64,000 nucleotides of DNA from contig JAJKFJ010021175.1 in assembly GCA_027382625.1 (NCBI GenBank), positions 124,001-188,000 of the forward strand. Direction: 5' to 3'. The translations under genes were made by a program, and so were the position numbers. The notes below the pieces were generated by a model. The model was not told where the DNA came from. It did not search any database and was given only the letters and a program-made list of their open reading frames with translations. Shown in pieces: positions 13,701-25,405 of this stretch. The DNA comes from Tetmemena sp. SeJ-2015. Its lineage: Eukaryota > Ciliophora > Spirotrichea > Sporadotrichida > Oxytrichidae. Each line of letters opens with the position of its first letter. Positions within the stretch are counted from its first letter, which is position 1.

Positions 13701-14530
13701 GTGACTAAGTTTTAAGAATAATTATTCGACGAGAATATTATTTTCAATTGAGTTGGCCTAGTTAAAAATAGGAGCAATAAGAGTATGATAGTTTCTAAGC
13801 TTCTTTTGCTATCTGGAATTGAGATCATCATTCGCCTAAGAATCCTGCAAGTCCTTAAATCTCATAAAATAAACTATCTCGATCGGCTCTCTAGAGGAAT
13901 TTCTTATTTTTATGCCTCCTAAGCTATCAGTTAGTCAACATCATTACTATAAATATAAAAAATTTAAACAAAAATTGAAAGAAATAGATTAACTCTCATT
14001 TATAACAAGATATTCTTAAATCTAAAAATTTTCAGATCATAATCAATCATAATTCCTATTAATAAGATCATTGGAGTAGTTTTATTTCGGCCTTAATGCT
14101 GCAGCTGATTATTTTCCTTTCTCAACAATAAAAATAATAAGTTTTATTCTAACATATTTATTTATACTTAACAGAGTTCTTGGGGAACATGTTTTCGGTA
14201 GTAGAGTATTATTTTTATTATAATTGAGTTTGCTTTAATTGAAGATTAGCGAACGGCCCGCTGGCACTTGAGTTGCCTGCATCACTAACTTAAAATCAAT
14301 TACTAATCTTTCGCATCTAAAATTAAAATATATGAAATATTATTATGCATTTGTGCTGTATACTTACTTTGTGCGATGGTTGCTCTTTTATGGCGAGGGA
14401 ATGATGGTGTCCAAGTCAATATTACCATGTCCTGATATGAGAGACTCAATATCCCTGTCATCTAGCATTTGGCTATAGCTCAAATTACTTTGCCCTACTT
14501 CTTCAACCTTTCGACGATTTTAGTTAAACA
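10729..14530 (-). CDS. His/Asn/Ser-rich disordered protein
   Basis: Minus-strand gene assembled from several frames; stop TGA complementary to 10729-10731. Supporting segments: VEEVGQSNLSYSQMLDD (about 14370-14530) followed by a GTAAGTAT donor; FKDLQDSQANDDLNSR (~13800-13865); LKSYDPRSIKGYDQKKK (~13250-13320); GGGTIARGNKRNSKESMEDG (~12950-13020); NNQITVLNNNIYPQYPYF (~12300); and a His run with KEKERSASKG-like basic patches (~10950-11090). The product is rich in Asn, Gln, Ser and His with no recognised domain. Start codon not located: the frame at 14530 is preceded by TGA, so a first exon or MDS must lie upstream. A 17-nt IES is resolved at 12435-12451. It could be more than one gene. Confidence 0.5.
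12435..12451. other. Extremely short IES (17 nt), pointer AGAT (minus strand)
   Basis: On the minus strand AGAT occurs on both sides of a 13-nt spacer (plus-strand ATCT at 12431-12434 and 12448-12451). Removing 17 nt joins AVDSPKKHID to KELVSKPIQLQTT in frame; without it a different, poorer frame results. Confidence 0.55.
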
Positions 14531-15895
14531 AATAATTTGGGAGGGACTTTCATGAGAATAAGTTATAAAATTAAAAAAATTAAAAGCTATATTGTTAAGG
14601 AATAAAGTCAAAATTTTATAATGCAGAATTAGGATTAATTCAACTACTCAATAAGAAGTTTTATAATTAAAAATTGTCTTAAAATATTATTTATCACACC
14701 AGTATGACAGAAAAAGCATTTTAGATAAAAAGAAGCTCACTTTTATATGGATGTATATTTTAAGTCTTTCTTTCTAAGCATATCCTTTCGATTAAATTCA
14801 GCCTGAATCCAACGTTCAGCTAAAAAATTTATATACTTCATAACAAAGTGAGTCTTGATGGCTTAAGATTAGTTTTATAGAAAAAGTAAATACAATAATA
14901 GTAAAAGGGAAATAAGAAAATTCTCCTCCAATACGAGTTTCTTGAAGAAAGGTTGATTCTTTAAAATAAAAGAAATATACTTTCAAAATTCTAAATTATA
15001 TTTATAAACAATTCAACCTGTCTCCAAAAATTTACATATAGGTATATTAGTTCATTAAAGGAGTTAATTAGAAATAAAATATTATATTTTAATTAGCAAC
15101 TGAGACTCAGCCTACAGCATTTTTACAGCCATTATAATTAAATTAGACTAACATCACCTTCTCACGTTGATCCCACTATTCTTGACTCTGTAGATTTAAA
15201 AATTAGTCTTAAATTCTCTAAACCTCACAAAATAGAAGCATTGGAATTAATAGTCTTAAAAAGTTAAGCAGCCATATTTCAGCCATATCTCTAATTTAAA
15301 CAAGCAAAAATTATAATCTATGAAATTATATCTTTCAAAAGTAATGATGTAAAATAATAATAGGCTGGGAGGGATATTTTTTTTACAAAGACACAGCCAC
15401 TATATTTAATTCTCTCTGTTTGTTCATGTCAAGAATTTATAAAATTTCTAGTTCAATTAAGCTTAGCTTAGTTTTTTGAGAAGCGATGCTTTGAAAATCT
15501 ATAAGTGTTTCAAAATTAGGCTAGAGATATTTCTTCATAAGTTAAGTGGTATAATATAAGTTTTACACATATACATTGCGAATACTTTTAGAAGTCATCA
15601 GTTATGCAGTTTAATTAGAAGCATACTCTTATTAAATCTCTAATTTAGTATTTGATAGCGTGAAAATAATAAGTAGTTGAGCGAGATAATGCGATGTTAC
15701 TTATAACTAATAAGAAGAGGATTATTAAACCTAGATAAACTCAAAATTTATTAAAAAGATAATGATATAGTAAAATCTAGGAACCTATATTAAATGAAAG
15801 AATCGAAGAAGATATTTACAAACAGTATGCCATCAAGCTACTTAATTTACAATTAAAGGATAATGTTTGTTCCTCTACAGAACACTTAAGATAAC
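14531..15895. other. AT-rich region with no gene seen
   Basis: About 1.36 kb of strongly AT-rich sequence with no protein-like frame under the ciliate code on either strand. It may hold the missing first exon or MDS of the preceding minus-strand gene, or long germline-limited DNA. No transposase-like segment, tandem repeat or telomeric repeat was noticed. Confidence 0.45.
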
Positions 15896-17560
15896 TCACA
15901 TCATCGCCTCTAAAAATAAATTATCTCTTTGAATCCGCTGAGTTCTTAATTTAAATTTTATAGCTGAGAATATGCTTTTTTAATTCTATTAAAACGACAT
16001 CTTATCATGAGCAGCTGTTCCTCTGTTAGCTGAACTCTCCATGCCTGCTGATTGATAGTTATTTCTTGAGCCACTAGTACCTCCTGGGGCTCCCGCACTT
16101 CCTGCAGCTGCCCCAGTCATCATAGTACTATTTGTAGCCATGCCTCCGTTAGGAGTTCCATTTGGATCTGCACCTGCCGGCTTTACTTACTTTCCTTTGT
16201 TCCACATACCCTCATATCTTCTGCCATCAGGCCAAGTAAATATCCCAAACCCATGCTTTCTATCATTCTCATACTCTCCTTCATATCTTCGACCATCAGT
16301 CCAAGTAAAAACTCCCTTGCCGTGCATTTTATTTGCTTGCCAATCTCCTTCATAGCAGGCTCCATCATAATTAAACAAGGTCTTAAATTTTATAGTGAGA
16401 ATAAATCAGCCCATATAAACTTTCCATATCCATGCTTCTTGCCATCTCTATACATGCCTTGGAAGCTGCTTTGGTCGGGCCATTCCTCTCTGCCTGGTCC
16501 TTCTTATTTATCATCCCTCCACTCTCCTTCGTATTTTGCGCCATCTGCATAATGATACACACCGTAGCCATGAGCTTTGTCATCTTTCCATTCTCCTTCG
16601 TAGACATCGCCATCTGCCAGAATAAAGCGTCCATAGCCATTAGCTTTTGATCTAAGCCACTATCCTACATACTTAGAGCCGTCTGGCCATACCTGCAGAC
16701 CAAAGCCTTCTTTCGATAACGATTTGGGTTCCACCTGTCCTGAATAAATTGTACCATTTTACTGGCGCAAGTTAACTTTGAAGTCTACTAGCTATACATA
16801 AAAAAAGGAAAGAATGATAATATAGCTCTTACAAAATGTATTCCTTTTTAGGTTTCTTTGTTTACTTTTGATTGGTGATTATTTATAAAACATAATGTGA
16901 ACTTATAGTGATGTTATTCTTCTTTAGTCCTTGAGAACGATTTGAAGATAATTTAGCAAGCGATTAGTCGTTAACATGATTTTGCTCAAAGTAGAGAATT
17001 GGCCCCATTGTCCTTTCAATCATTCTTACATTCTAGTTGTGAGAGTCAAGCATTTCCCTTACATGCCCAATTTCCAGCTTCTTAGCTCCTTACCATCTGA
17101 ATAACTTCAGCAAAGTATTGAATTATAAAGGCAGATATGAATTTAAATTCTAACTATTAATTTGCAATAACCTGCCTCCTTGCGTAGTGAGAGCGAAACA
17201 GACATTAAATTTTGAGGGCTGACTGCTGCTTCTACTGATATTTAGTCGAGCTTTAACTACTGATGCTTCTTCCACCTGCACTTCCTTTTGCGTAAGATCT
17301 TTGATCAGGCGCTTTCACTATCCGATAAGATCCACCACTGCCCTTAATGCTGCCTGACTTACTCGCATTAGCAAGGATTAAAAATTAATCTGTATTTTTA
17401 TCATAATTGTTGATATTGTTATTTATTTTAAAAGGTCTAACTGGCTTGAATTCTTTTGTTCGAACTGATTTAGGTGTTACTAAAAGCTTTATTGCTCCGT
17501 AGTTGTGCCTCCAGTACAACAATAGCCATAGTAATTCATCTGTGTGCATTGGTTTCCCAT
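15896..17560 (-). CDS. MORN-repeat protein with IQ motif
   Basis: Start ATG 17558-17560 gives MGNQC, a glycine-2/cysteine-5 pattern typical of N-myristoylation plus palmitoylation, implying membrane anchoring. Then a Ser/Gly-rich linker, an IQ calmodulin-binding motif ([14 protein letters not shown], ~17165-17205), a helical linker, and at least six MORN repeats (YVGQW, YEGEW, YEGEW, YEGDW, YEGEY, YEGMW with matching G-x-G spacing, ~16180-16700). The C-terminus is Gly/Ala/Ser-rich; stop at 15896-15898. Two IESs are resolved inside (16379-16422, 16794-16827). MORN proteins usually scaffold membrane or cytoskeletal structures, but the specific partner cannot be inferred. Confidence 0.8.
16379..16422. 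other. IES in MORN gene, pointer GTTTA (minus strand)
   Basis: 44 nt; plus-strand TAAAC at 16374-16378 and 16418-16422. Removal joins HGYGKF to [11 protein letters not shown], rebuilding a normal MORN unit. Confidence 0.7.
16794..16827. other. IES in MORN gene, pointer AGCTA (minus strand)
   Basis: 34 nt; plus-strand TAGCT at 16789-16793 and 16823-16827. Removal joins KKEYILQEL to [12 protein letters not shown] in frame, whereas a GT-AG reading of the same stretch is out of frame. Confidence 0.7.
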
Positions 17561-18317
17561 TTGAATAGTAATCTTTGATTTTTGTTTCGATTAAAGTGGT
17601 TAAAGTTTTATCTATGTTGTGAATACTTTGAGTGAGGAATTCAAATTGTGGTGTAATTTTTCTACTTTGATTTAAACAAAATTAAGCAGTAATGATTTGA
17701 GGTTAGGGCAAATGGTTAAAAGAATTAGTAAAGTTTTCCCTGTTTTTTTTTTAATAGTCAATTATAACTGTATGATTATGAGAATTGATTCATTAAAACT
17801 TTAAAGGGAATAAAAAAGATTTATGACTCTTTTTATAAGATAAATTAGAATATTCTATATATTTCATCAGGGTTTAGCAAAAATACTTATAAGAATATTA
17901 AGCAAAAACTTTCAAACTTAATTTAGTAGGCATCCAAATAAAATTTAACTTCAGTCAATAAAGTATTTTCAACGAAATTGTCTTGACCTAATTTAAAATA
18001 AATTAGCTCAATTTAAGATTTGATTTTTATTTTTTTATTAAAATTTGGCCAAGAAATAGCAAAAATATGAATGAGAAGAAATATAAGATCCGATAATTAT
18101 GGTGAAAGAATTTAAGAAACTCATGAAGAATGAGAATATTTTTTGCTAAATTATAATAGATTTCTAAGTTCAAAATGCTAAGTTGACGAATTAGATCTTC
18201 ATTAGTTTATGGATTATAGCTCAGTCAATATCTGAACCACTTGCAGTTTATATTATAAGTTAGGTCAAGGTCTAAAAAGTGTAAAGATTAAATGAAGCAT
18301 CTTAAAGAGTCTTCCTC
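17561..18317. other. AT-rich intergenic region
   Basis: About 760 bp between the MORN start and the next upstream minus-strand stop. It should contain the MORN promoter. No convincing frame, repeat or RNA gene seen. Confidence 0.4.
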
Positions 18318-19241
18318 TCAAATTTATATTTGGTCAGAAAATAAGCACTTGCAAGCGTCATCAGCAGCCTATATAGGCCTCTTCCTCTTTCCATCTTTAG
18401 ATACAATAGAACCTTTGGTCTCAAGAACTTTTAATATCACAAAGCAACTACCATTTAAGATCAAAATTTAAAGCATTAACTTCCCAACCCTCAGCTTCTT
18501 GTCCCTTTTAAACCTCAATGGTTTATCTGGAAATGTCGTGCTATTTCTCCTCATTCATAGCAGGCTCCTAAATTAAAAAAGTTAGTTTGTTGGCTGTTGA
18601 GCGACGGCAACAGGAGGTCTGAAAGCTAGAGTTGGTGCCTTGATAACTCTGGATTGAACAGGTATGGCATTTGGCTAAAGCTTTGAAAATTGCTAATTGA
18701 AAACGTCTTGTGAAGCATGTCCATTATAGTTTTAGGGCTGCTGGCCTGCCATGTTAGGGTCAAAGAATTCGAACTGCATATTTTGTTGCCCTTATATGAC
18801 AACTGGCTGCTGAGTAGCCTGATTGTTGAAGTTGTAAGGTACTTCAGGTGGAAGCACCTCGGGTGGTTGGTACAGTGAGTATCTCACCTGTTAATCTTTT
18901 GGGAAAAATATCTATTACAATTCAATTATTAATGAATTGCAAAAATTAAATTATTTCATTACGAAATCCTGCTTTTAGCAAATTATCAACTTAATAAGAG
19001 AAATATTTAAATCGAATTATATAAAATCTCTAGCAACTTGTTAAAATGCAGTGCTGTCAGCAGTCAGCACTTTATGCTAAGGCTGCTCAATTCCATAAGT
19101 AGGCTATTCAACATAGTCGTACGTATACTAGTACTAGGCTTGCACCTATTGATTTGGGACTTGCTGTGCGATTACTTGTGGCTTAGGATAATTATTCTGA
19201 GTTAAAGGAACCGCATCGAAGTTGTACTGGTGCCTTTTCAT
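18318..19241 (-). CDS. Pro/Gln-rich ciliate protein
   Basis: Start ATG 19239-19241 (MKRHQYNFDAVPLTQ), stop at 18318-18320. The N-terminal two thirds are Pro/Gln/Tyr-rich (PPEVLPPEVPYNFNNQ, NAIPVQSRVIKAPTLAF); the C-terminal part has charged blocks (SRQTIEVQKGQEAEGWEV, VLETKGSIVSKDGKRKRP). An insert of ~135 nt near 18900-19030 fits both a GT-AG intron and an IES with pointer TTAACA. At least one more frame shift, near 18440-18480, needs an unresolved insert. No known domain recognised; valine-proline-rich repeats vaguely recall alveolin or membrane-skeleton proteins, but that is only an impression. Confidence 0.6.
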
Positions 19242-19416
19242 TTCAAATTCTATTTGTCAATATTAATCTTAATTATTATAAAATTCTTCAAGGCAATTTT
19301 AATTTAATATATCCACATCTATCCCCCTCTCTTTTCCTTAATAAAACGTGAGCACAAGCTAGATATGGATAACTCAGTACTAGTGTGAATTATTAATGAA
19401 ATAAGTTGAAATTAAA

Positions 19417-20489
19417 TCAAGGGATTTTGATCTCCCTTGTGCCCACAAGCTGAGCTGCGATCAAGGAAATGTTGTCTACTCCAGCCGACTTCTTGATAGT
19501 AAGCTAGACAGACTTTTCAATTCCTTGTCTCATAGAAGTGATAAGCTGTTTAATTGAAATTGACTTTCTTTCATTAAAGATTGTGTCACTCAGACCGCCA
19601 ACTGTTGCCTTAAAAATGGGATAAAGGGCTTCAGATAAGCAGCTGTTAAATAGCAAGTTAGCGCTCTGAGTGAGTTGTCAGACAATTGCACAGCCCTGAG
19701 TGCTGTGATGATGACCTCTCATAGAGAATCTGTTCACAGAAGCATGCTTAATTTTGTGGGTGATCTTCTTTTCACCAGAAACTAAAGAAGAGGTTTGATT
19801 AGTACTAGGTTGAGTAGAATTGTTTGAATCGTTAGCAGCTGCCATCTCAAAGTAATATAGATTTTTAATATAGTAATCCTCATCAAATTTAACTTTCTTG
19901 AAGTTGTTGCTCTCTTTTTTATCTCAATTAAAATTTGATTAATAAAGCCATAATATTGAAATTCATCTGACATAATTCTGTCCTTGGCGTTAAGCTTATT
20001 CTTAGATTTCTCAGCTGGCTTTAAGGAATCATCTTTTAAAATCTTAGATTTCAACACTTATAAATATCATCATGATCATTCTGAATTCTATCAGTTGAAG
20101 CAAAGCTAGAATTGATGGCAGGGTCGAATGTTACTCTAAAAGGTAAAAATTAACTCTTTTAGCCTTCTTGAGGTTTTAGGCTTTTTTGCCAACACTAGAG
20201 GCTCTTCTTACTTCTCCCATCTGATCCACTTCCTCCTATAATCTGGAATAGTTTCTTTGAGCTGATTGGTTTCTGGGAAGTCTAGCAGAGACATATTTCT
20301 TTTTAGGTTTCTTAGCATTTGGATGCTGTTGGAAGCTGTCATCTGACTGAGTAACCAACACAGGTGCTGAGGCTCTCTTTGAAATTACATTTAAGATTAA
20401 TTATCTAATTTATGGCGATTAATTTAAATGTCAAGCTTCTAGGCACTCTTGAGTCTTGCTTGATTGGCGAAGTAGGTGTTTCTATGCAT
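19417..20489 (-). CDS. Basic, Lys/Arg-rich protein of unknown family
   Basis: Start ATG 20487-20489 (MHRNTYFANQARLKSAQK), stop at 19417-19419. The N-terminal part is basic and Ser-rich (KKPKKKYVSARLPRNQ, VRRASSVGKKAQNLKKAK); the C-terminal third is helical (SANLLFNSCLSEALYPIF, SIKQLITSMRQGIEKSV). Four inserts with perfect pointers break the frame; three are listed separately (20386-20429, 20138-20157, 19672-19701). The compact helical end with a basic tail recalls a nucleic-acid-associated protein, but no motif proves it. Function unknown. Confidence 0.65.
19672..19701. other. IES, pointer ACTCAG (minus strand)
   Basis: 30 nt; plus-strand CTGAGT at 19666-19671 and 19696-19701. The frame is the same on both sides but the insert contains TGA. 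Removal joins MRGHHHSTQ to SANLLFNSC. Confidence 0.8.
20138..20157. other. Very short IES (20 nt), pointer AGAGT (minus strand)
   Basis: Plus-strand ACTCT at 20133-20137 and 20153-20157. Removal joins LKKAKRV to TFDPAINSSFAS in frame. Confidence 0.75.
20386..20429. other. IES, pointer ATTT (minus strand)
   Basis: 44 nt; plus-strand AAAT at 20382-20385 and 20426-20429. Removal joins KSAQKLDI to SKRASAPVLVTQ. Confidence 0.65.
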
Positions 20490-20625
20490 TTTGAAATTTA
20501 TGGAGAAAGTTATTATTTATTATAAAGTTCTAATTGGTAGATGATAGATAATAAGTTTCTAATCCCAAAATCCGAAAGTGATTAAATTAAAACTGCAAAG
20601 TTGTCTTGCATTTCATTATATGACA

Positions 20626-23600
20626 TCATACCATTGCACATATTTAAGATTGCTTTAAAGAATTAAAAGGATAAGTCTATTGGGCTTGAATCTCGCAAAC
20701 ACTTGGGGATCTACACTAATTCTTCAGTTATAAATCCTTAAACAGTTTATATTACCGTTTTTAAGGTATACAAAGAGCACTCGAAGCGAGGAAAGAGTCA
20801 ACTACTTCTCTTTGTTTATACTTATCAGAGATACAAAGCAAGCCAGAAAAGAATCTATGATGTGAGGTAAGCAGTTTTCAGGCAGGTTTGTTCTCTTCTC
20901 AGCAATCTTAAAAAACATTCTCTACATTTTAGATAAGGAAGTAGATAAAATAATACCTAGAGTTCATGAGATAGAGTATCTGCTTCTATATTCCTAGAAA
21001 AGGCAGCAATTGTTTTAATGAAATCTTGGTCTAACTGTTACTTAACCAACGGATCCATTCCTTGATCTTTCTAATACAAGTTTCCGTTATTGGCAAATTG
21101 ATACTAATTTAATTAAATTTTTTTATTAAAATGTCTTTAAAATTTATGATAGTTTAAGAAAGTCCTTAATTTTTGGCATTTATCTTAGATTAAGGTGAGA
21201 TTTAGGGAGATGCCATTGAAAATTTATAAATCAAATATTTTAATAACCTCTTTATATTTCTTTACTCTTTTATGAAATTTTGATGATCAAAAGATTTGGG
21301 TAGTTGATTATTCGATCCCTTCTCTTGACTCTTGTTTATCTATTGGAAAATCTTGGTCAATTTCTCCTCATCACCTTTCGCAATTAGAATCTTCTTTGTT
21401 TGTAATGGCTGAATATACTCCAAGTTATCTAGTTATTCATCGCTCTAATTTTTGACTTCATTAAGGAAAGTGGTAACTACAATCTCTGATTCCTATGTCA
21501 GATTTTATAACTCCAGCACTATCAAGTTGCTTTCATCTAAAGGATAAAAGCAAAACCTATTTTTTAAATAAAAGATAGAGCTCTCTGTTAGAAGTCTTAG
21601 GTAATACTTCTAGCAAACACTTGTGAAGTTAGTCACTCTCTACTAGCACTTATTTTACTTTCCAGGCTCTGAAAGGCTTTACCTTTAAGACAGTCTAATT
21701 TACTTATACTGTAGTATCATACTTGTCAATTAACAATTCAACTTCAAATTCCATTTTTAAAAAAGGTAATTTTATAAGGCAATTAAAAATGGGAAATTTA
21801 ATTTTCTTAAATGGCGTACTTGAGTCGGAAAACATAATATCGAGGGTAAAAACTTTTGCCACTATCTCCTTAAAATTCATATCTAACATGGCTTACTGAG
21901 AAATCTATGAAATTCTATCCCTGTTTAATATTTTCCGACCTGAGTAATTTTAGATTGGAATCCTTATCTGGATCCTCATTCGTCACCATAATCAATTTAA
22001 ATGATTAGCTATAATTAATCTCAAACTGCTTGTAATTGAGATCATCTAGTGTTATTAGAGAATCTTTTCCCTTAATTTGTCTCAACTCAAATGAAGCCTG
22101 AACTTAAAACATTTCTCCTTGTGCTAAGCTTATTTCATTATGCCTGTTCACACTAGACTCTTCACCTTCATTAAGTATAAAACATAAATATTCTAAGAAT
22201 CTATAAATAACCTGCCAGAAAATTTTGACTGCTCAATTAAACTATAACTTTTGGGTATGGAGCTTCTACTTTTAAATTCTCAAGGTCTATCGTAAATGGC
22301 TTGCTGTTATAAGGCTCTACTTTATTTTTCTAATTATCAGGCATATTTACAAAGAAGGAGTTGCCCCTTCGATCAAGATAGTGATCACAAAAGCAGTCCT
22401 CTGAAAGCCACACTCTCAATCCTTGAATAGTGCATATGAATTCAGATTCCTCGGTTGAATAAACTTTCAAGAAGATGCTCTACTTTTGAGAAGGCTTTAA
22501 AGTGAATCTCTCAGGCAGCACTTTTAGAAAATTATTAGGATAGGCAACTAGGAGATCTATCTTATGAAGAACTAATTCTATGGTGAGTGGATTACTCAGT
22601 GTCAGCTTTACCAAAATGATTTAGTCCGTCTCATAATTAAGATACCTGCTCTAATTGTCTGTATTATCTTAATCGTTGCTTTTTTACTGCCACGGAGCGT
22701 AAACAAATAGAGAGGACTCTCTTCTTTGTGTCTCAGAGGTATTATCATTGAAACCACTTATAGAATCTTCCCTGAATACAACTCGCTTCCTTGTTTGCTT
22801 GAATTTGTTAGGGAGTAGCTCTAACTTTAAAATGAGAGGGAGAGATAACAGATTTAGGTTCACCTTATCTTAAAAATTAAATAGCTATATCTATGCTTGG
22901 ATCAAAAGAGGATGTATTTTGCTTTAGTTGTGAGCTTATTTCTGCTATAAGCCTAACCAATTAAATTATCTTTTCATAAAAGCTACAATTATTCTTCAAT
23001 AAAATAAGAATTGTTTTTACCTTGATACGTTTAGCACTTCTCCGAAAATTGTAAGTATTGAGAGAAATTGCAATATTTGAGTTTTGGTATTTCCTAACTT
23101 CTCTGAAAGGTCTTTCAACTCCTCAAGACAAAGTAACTGTAAATTTTTCCATCTCGGCTTTAAATAGAATGGGAGATTAAGCCTAAAATTTTCGTCTAAT
23201 CCTTTACTAGCACTACTTTTCATGTACCTGAATTTTCTAAAATTCTAAAAGTGTTGTCTAGTCAATTTCAATTCTCCAACTAGGGACAAAGGTAGGTCGT
23301 AAGAAGTCTCAGCTATATCAGTTAGGAAAAGTAAGCCAGTCTCCAAGCATTTAGAATAAGTAGTAGCTAAGTGGCAACCTAGGTATTTATAAAATGCCGC
23401 TTTCCTGTCAAACCCACACATTCTGCATATATCAGATAATTTCAAATAGAGCTTCAGCCTTAGAAGAGGAGGTAGAGCTTGCTAATTTTAAGGAGCCTAT
23501 ACTTAAGTAGCGAATGTAGAGGTTGTTTAAGCCATCGATTAATTTACGATTGAAGTATTGTGAGCAGTAGTTGGAGTTAGAGAGTTTTGGGATTAAAATG

Positions 23601-25395
23601 TCAGCGCATCTTGTTGAAAAGAATTGGCGCCTAAGAATTCCTCTTAAATAAGCCTTAATTGATCTAACTTCCGCTTTCTATCCCAATTCCGCCTGAAATT
23701 ATGACAAGAGTAGATTCATCTCAACCAAAAGGGAAGCTTTACATTTTGACTTATTGAAGAGTTTTAGTGATTGCTTCAAGAGATCATTTATTAATGTAAT
23801 GTTAGTCTGAAGAGAAGGAATAACTGAGTTCGCTCCATCGCTTATCGATTAGTCTTTAAATTAAAATAAGCTTTGCTAATTGGCAGAGTACTATCTGCTT
23901 GAAGACTCTATTGAGATTTGTAATTTTAATAAAGGATAGCTGCTTTAGTTACATATGAACTGCTTGCCAAAGCACATCAGATTAATTTTTAGTTTCATTG
24001 ATTGCTATATCTATGCTCTAAGTTATTATTAAAAATACTAACTCTAAAGTGCTTCTTTGACTCTTCCCTTAAATCAGAAAAAGATCAGCAGCTATCTTTG
24101 CCAGCCTTCCTCCTTTCCTCTTTTTAAGTTTTACTATATTTTTATCCAAGGAATTAATCTCATCTTCATCCATTAAAATGCTCATTTGTTGATCAGTTAT
24201 ACTTAAAATATATTAAATTTTAATATAAAACTTAGAATCTTATCTTGATCCTCTGCTACTTGCTTTACAACACTTGCTAAGAATTTAATAATTATGGGTT
24301 CTATTTGATTGACGAACATCATAGAATTCTTCATTTCAGTTTCTTTAGCTTCTTCACTATCTAATTGTCCTTTAACTTTCTAGTCTAGAACGTAGAATAA
24401 ATTTTCATCTTTGATGAGGTTGAAGTTTTCATCTGCTTGGCTTTATGATATAAGCATGATGGTGGGGATTCGAGACTCTTGTACTTCTACTTTATCTTTA
24501 GAAATAACTATTACATTTATTATAGAGAATCTTTTGATAGAACTGATATGCCTTTTTCATTTCCAAGGCTCTAATATGGAAGTAAAATTTTATAAATAAG
24601 CTCTCTGAATTGAAATTTACTAAGGGGATAAATTTTAGATATGTATTTAATGCTGACCCCCCTCCTCCTCCTCTTCTTAATCTTTCTATTTATAAACTAC
24701 AATTATCCCAAACACTTGCTTGTATTTCTAAAGTGAATTACTTTGAATCTTGTTTTTCAAAAGAGAGGGAAGGTTAGATAGTTTGAATTCATCTCCCTTT
24801 TCAAAACACTCTGAGTTTATCATTTCTTTCAAATCTATGAATTAAGATTGTAGTTTTTCACTATTGTGAAATTACAATATTCCTGAGTGAAAATTTAGAG
24901 GTAAAAATAAAACTAAAGAGGCAGCTATTTTAAATACAGCCTCCAATTTAAGTTTTAAAATAATGATATATATCTCTTAATAAAAAATGGATCATGTTTA
25001 AATTATTTGATAGTGTTAGCTTGGATTTAATTATTCAAAACTAGTTAAGATTTGAGATCTGAGTATTCTTATTTAAGAATTTAAATTAGGCCAGGTTCCG
25101 ATCTTCATGAAGAAGATATTTTGTCTTTCACCTCCTCCTAATGTTTATTTGAATTGAAATTTCTTTCTCCTGAGATCCCACTTTAGCTTCCAGCTTTAAA
25201 ATCGCTGATGTTTGTTATCTTTAATAATATATTTAAAATTAAATAGGTTATGAGATTAAGGGAGTCTTGAACATCTGTTATAGAAGGAGTGAGATCAATA
25301 ACTCCTATTTTAAGTTGAGCAAGAGATGTAAGATTGGCATCTAAGTCTAATAGGCTAGAGTATTTGAAATTTGAGAATTAATTTGCGCCTTCCAT
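20626..25395 (-). CDS. TRAPPC9/Trs120 homolog (TRAPPII subunit)
   Basis: TRAPPC9/Trs120 belongs to TRAPPII, a Rab11/Ypt31 exchange-factor complex at the trans-Golgi. Blocks match the family in order: KKRKGGRLAKIAADLFL (~24080-24140), like the 'GRL RKL MADLCL' motif; ICRMCGFDRKAAFYKYL (~23370-23430), like 'LIGFHRKSAFFKR'; WKNLQLLCLEELKDLSEKLG (~23090-23150); then Ig-like trunk repeats (LVKLTLSNPLTIELVLHKID, LRVWLSEDCFCDHYLD, ~22380-22660; NLIVLELQNLT, ~21530). The proposed start (MEGANQFSNFKYSS, 25393-25395) opens a plausible N-terminal domain. Several IESs/introns interrupt it. The last segment (20626-21058, beginning MDPLVKQQLDQDF in its own frame) is assigned to this gene by context and could instead be a separate small gene. 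Confidence 0.72.
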
Positions 25396-25405
25396 GTTTA
25401 TTTTT

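Noticed and set aside
16140..16650. Several overlapping plus-strand ORFs opposite the MORN repeats
   Set aside because: They are antisense shadows of the Gly/Tyr/Glu-rich MORN units.
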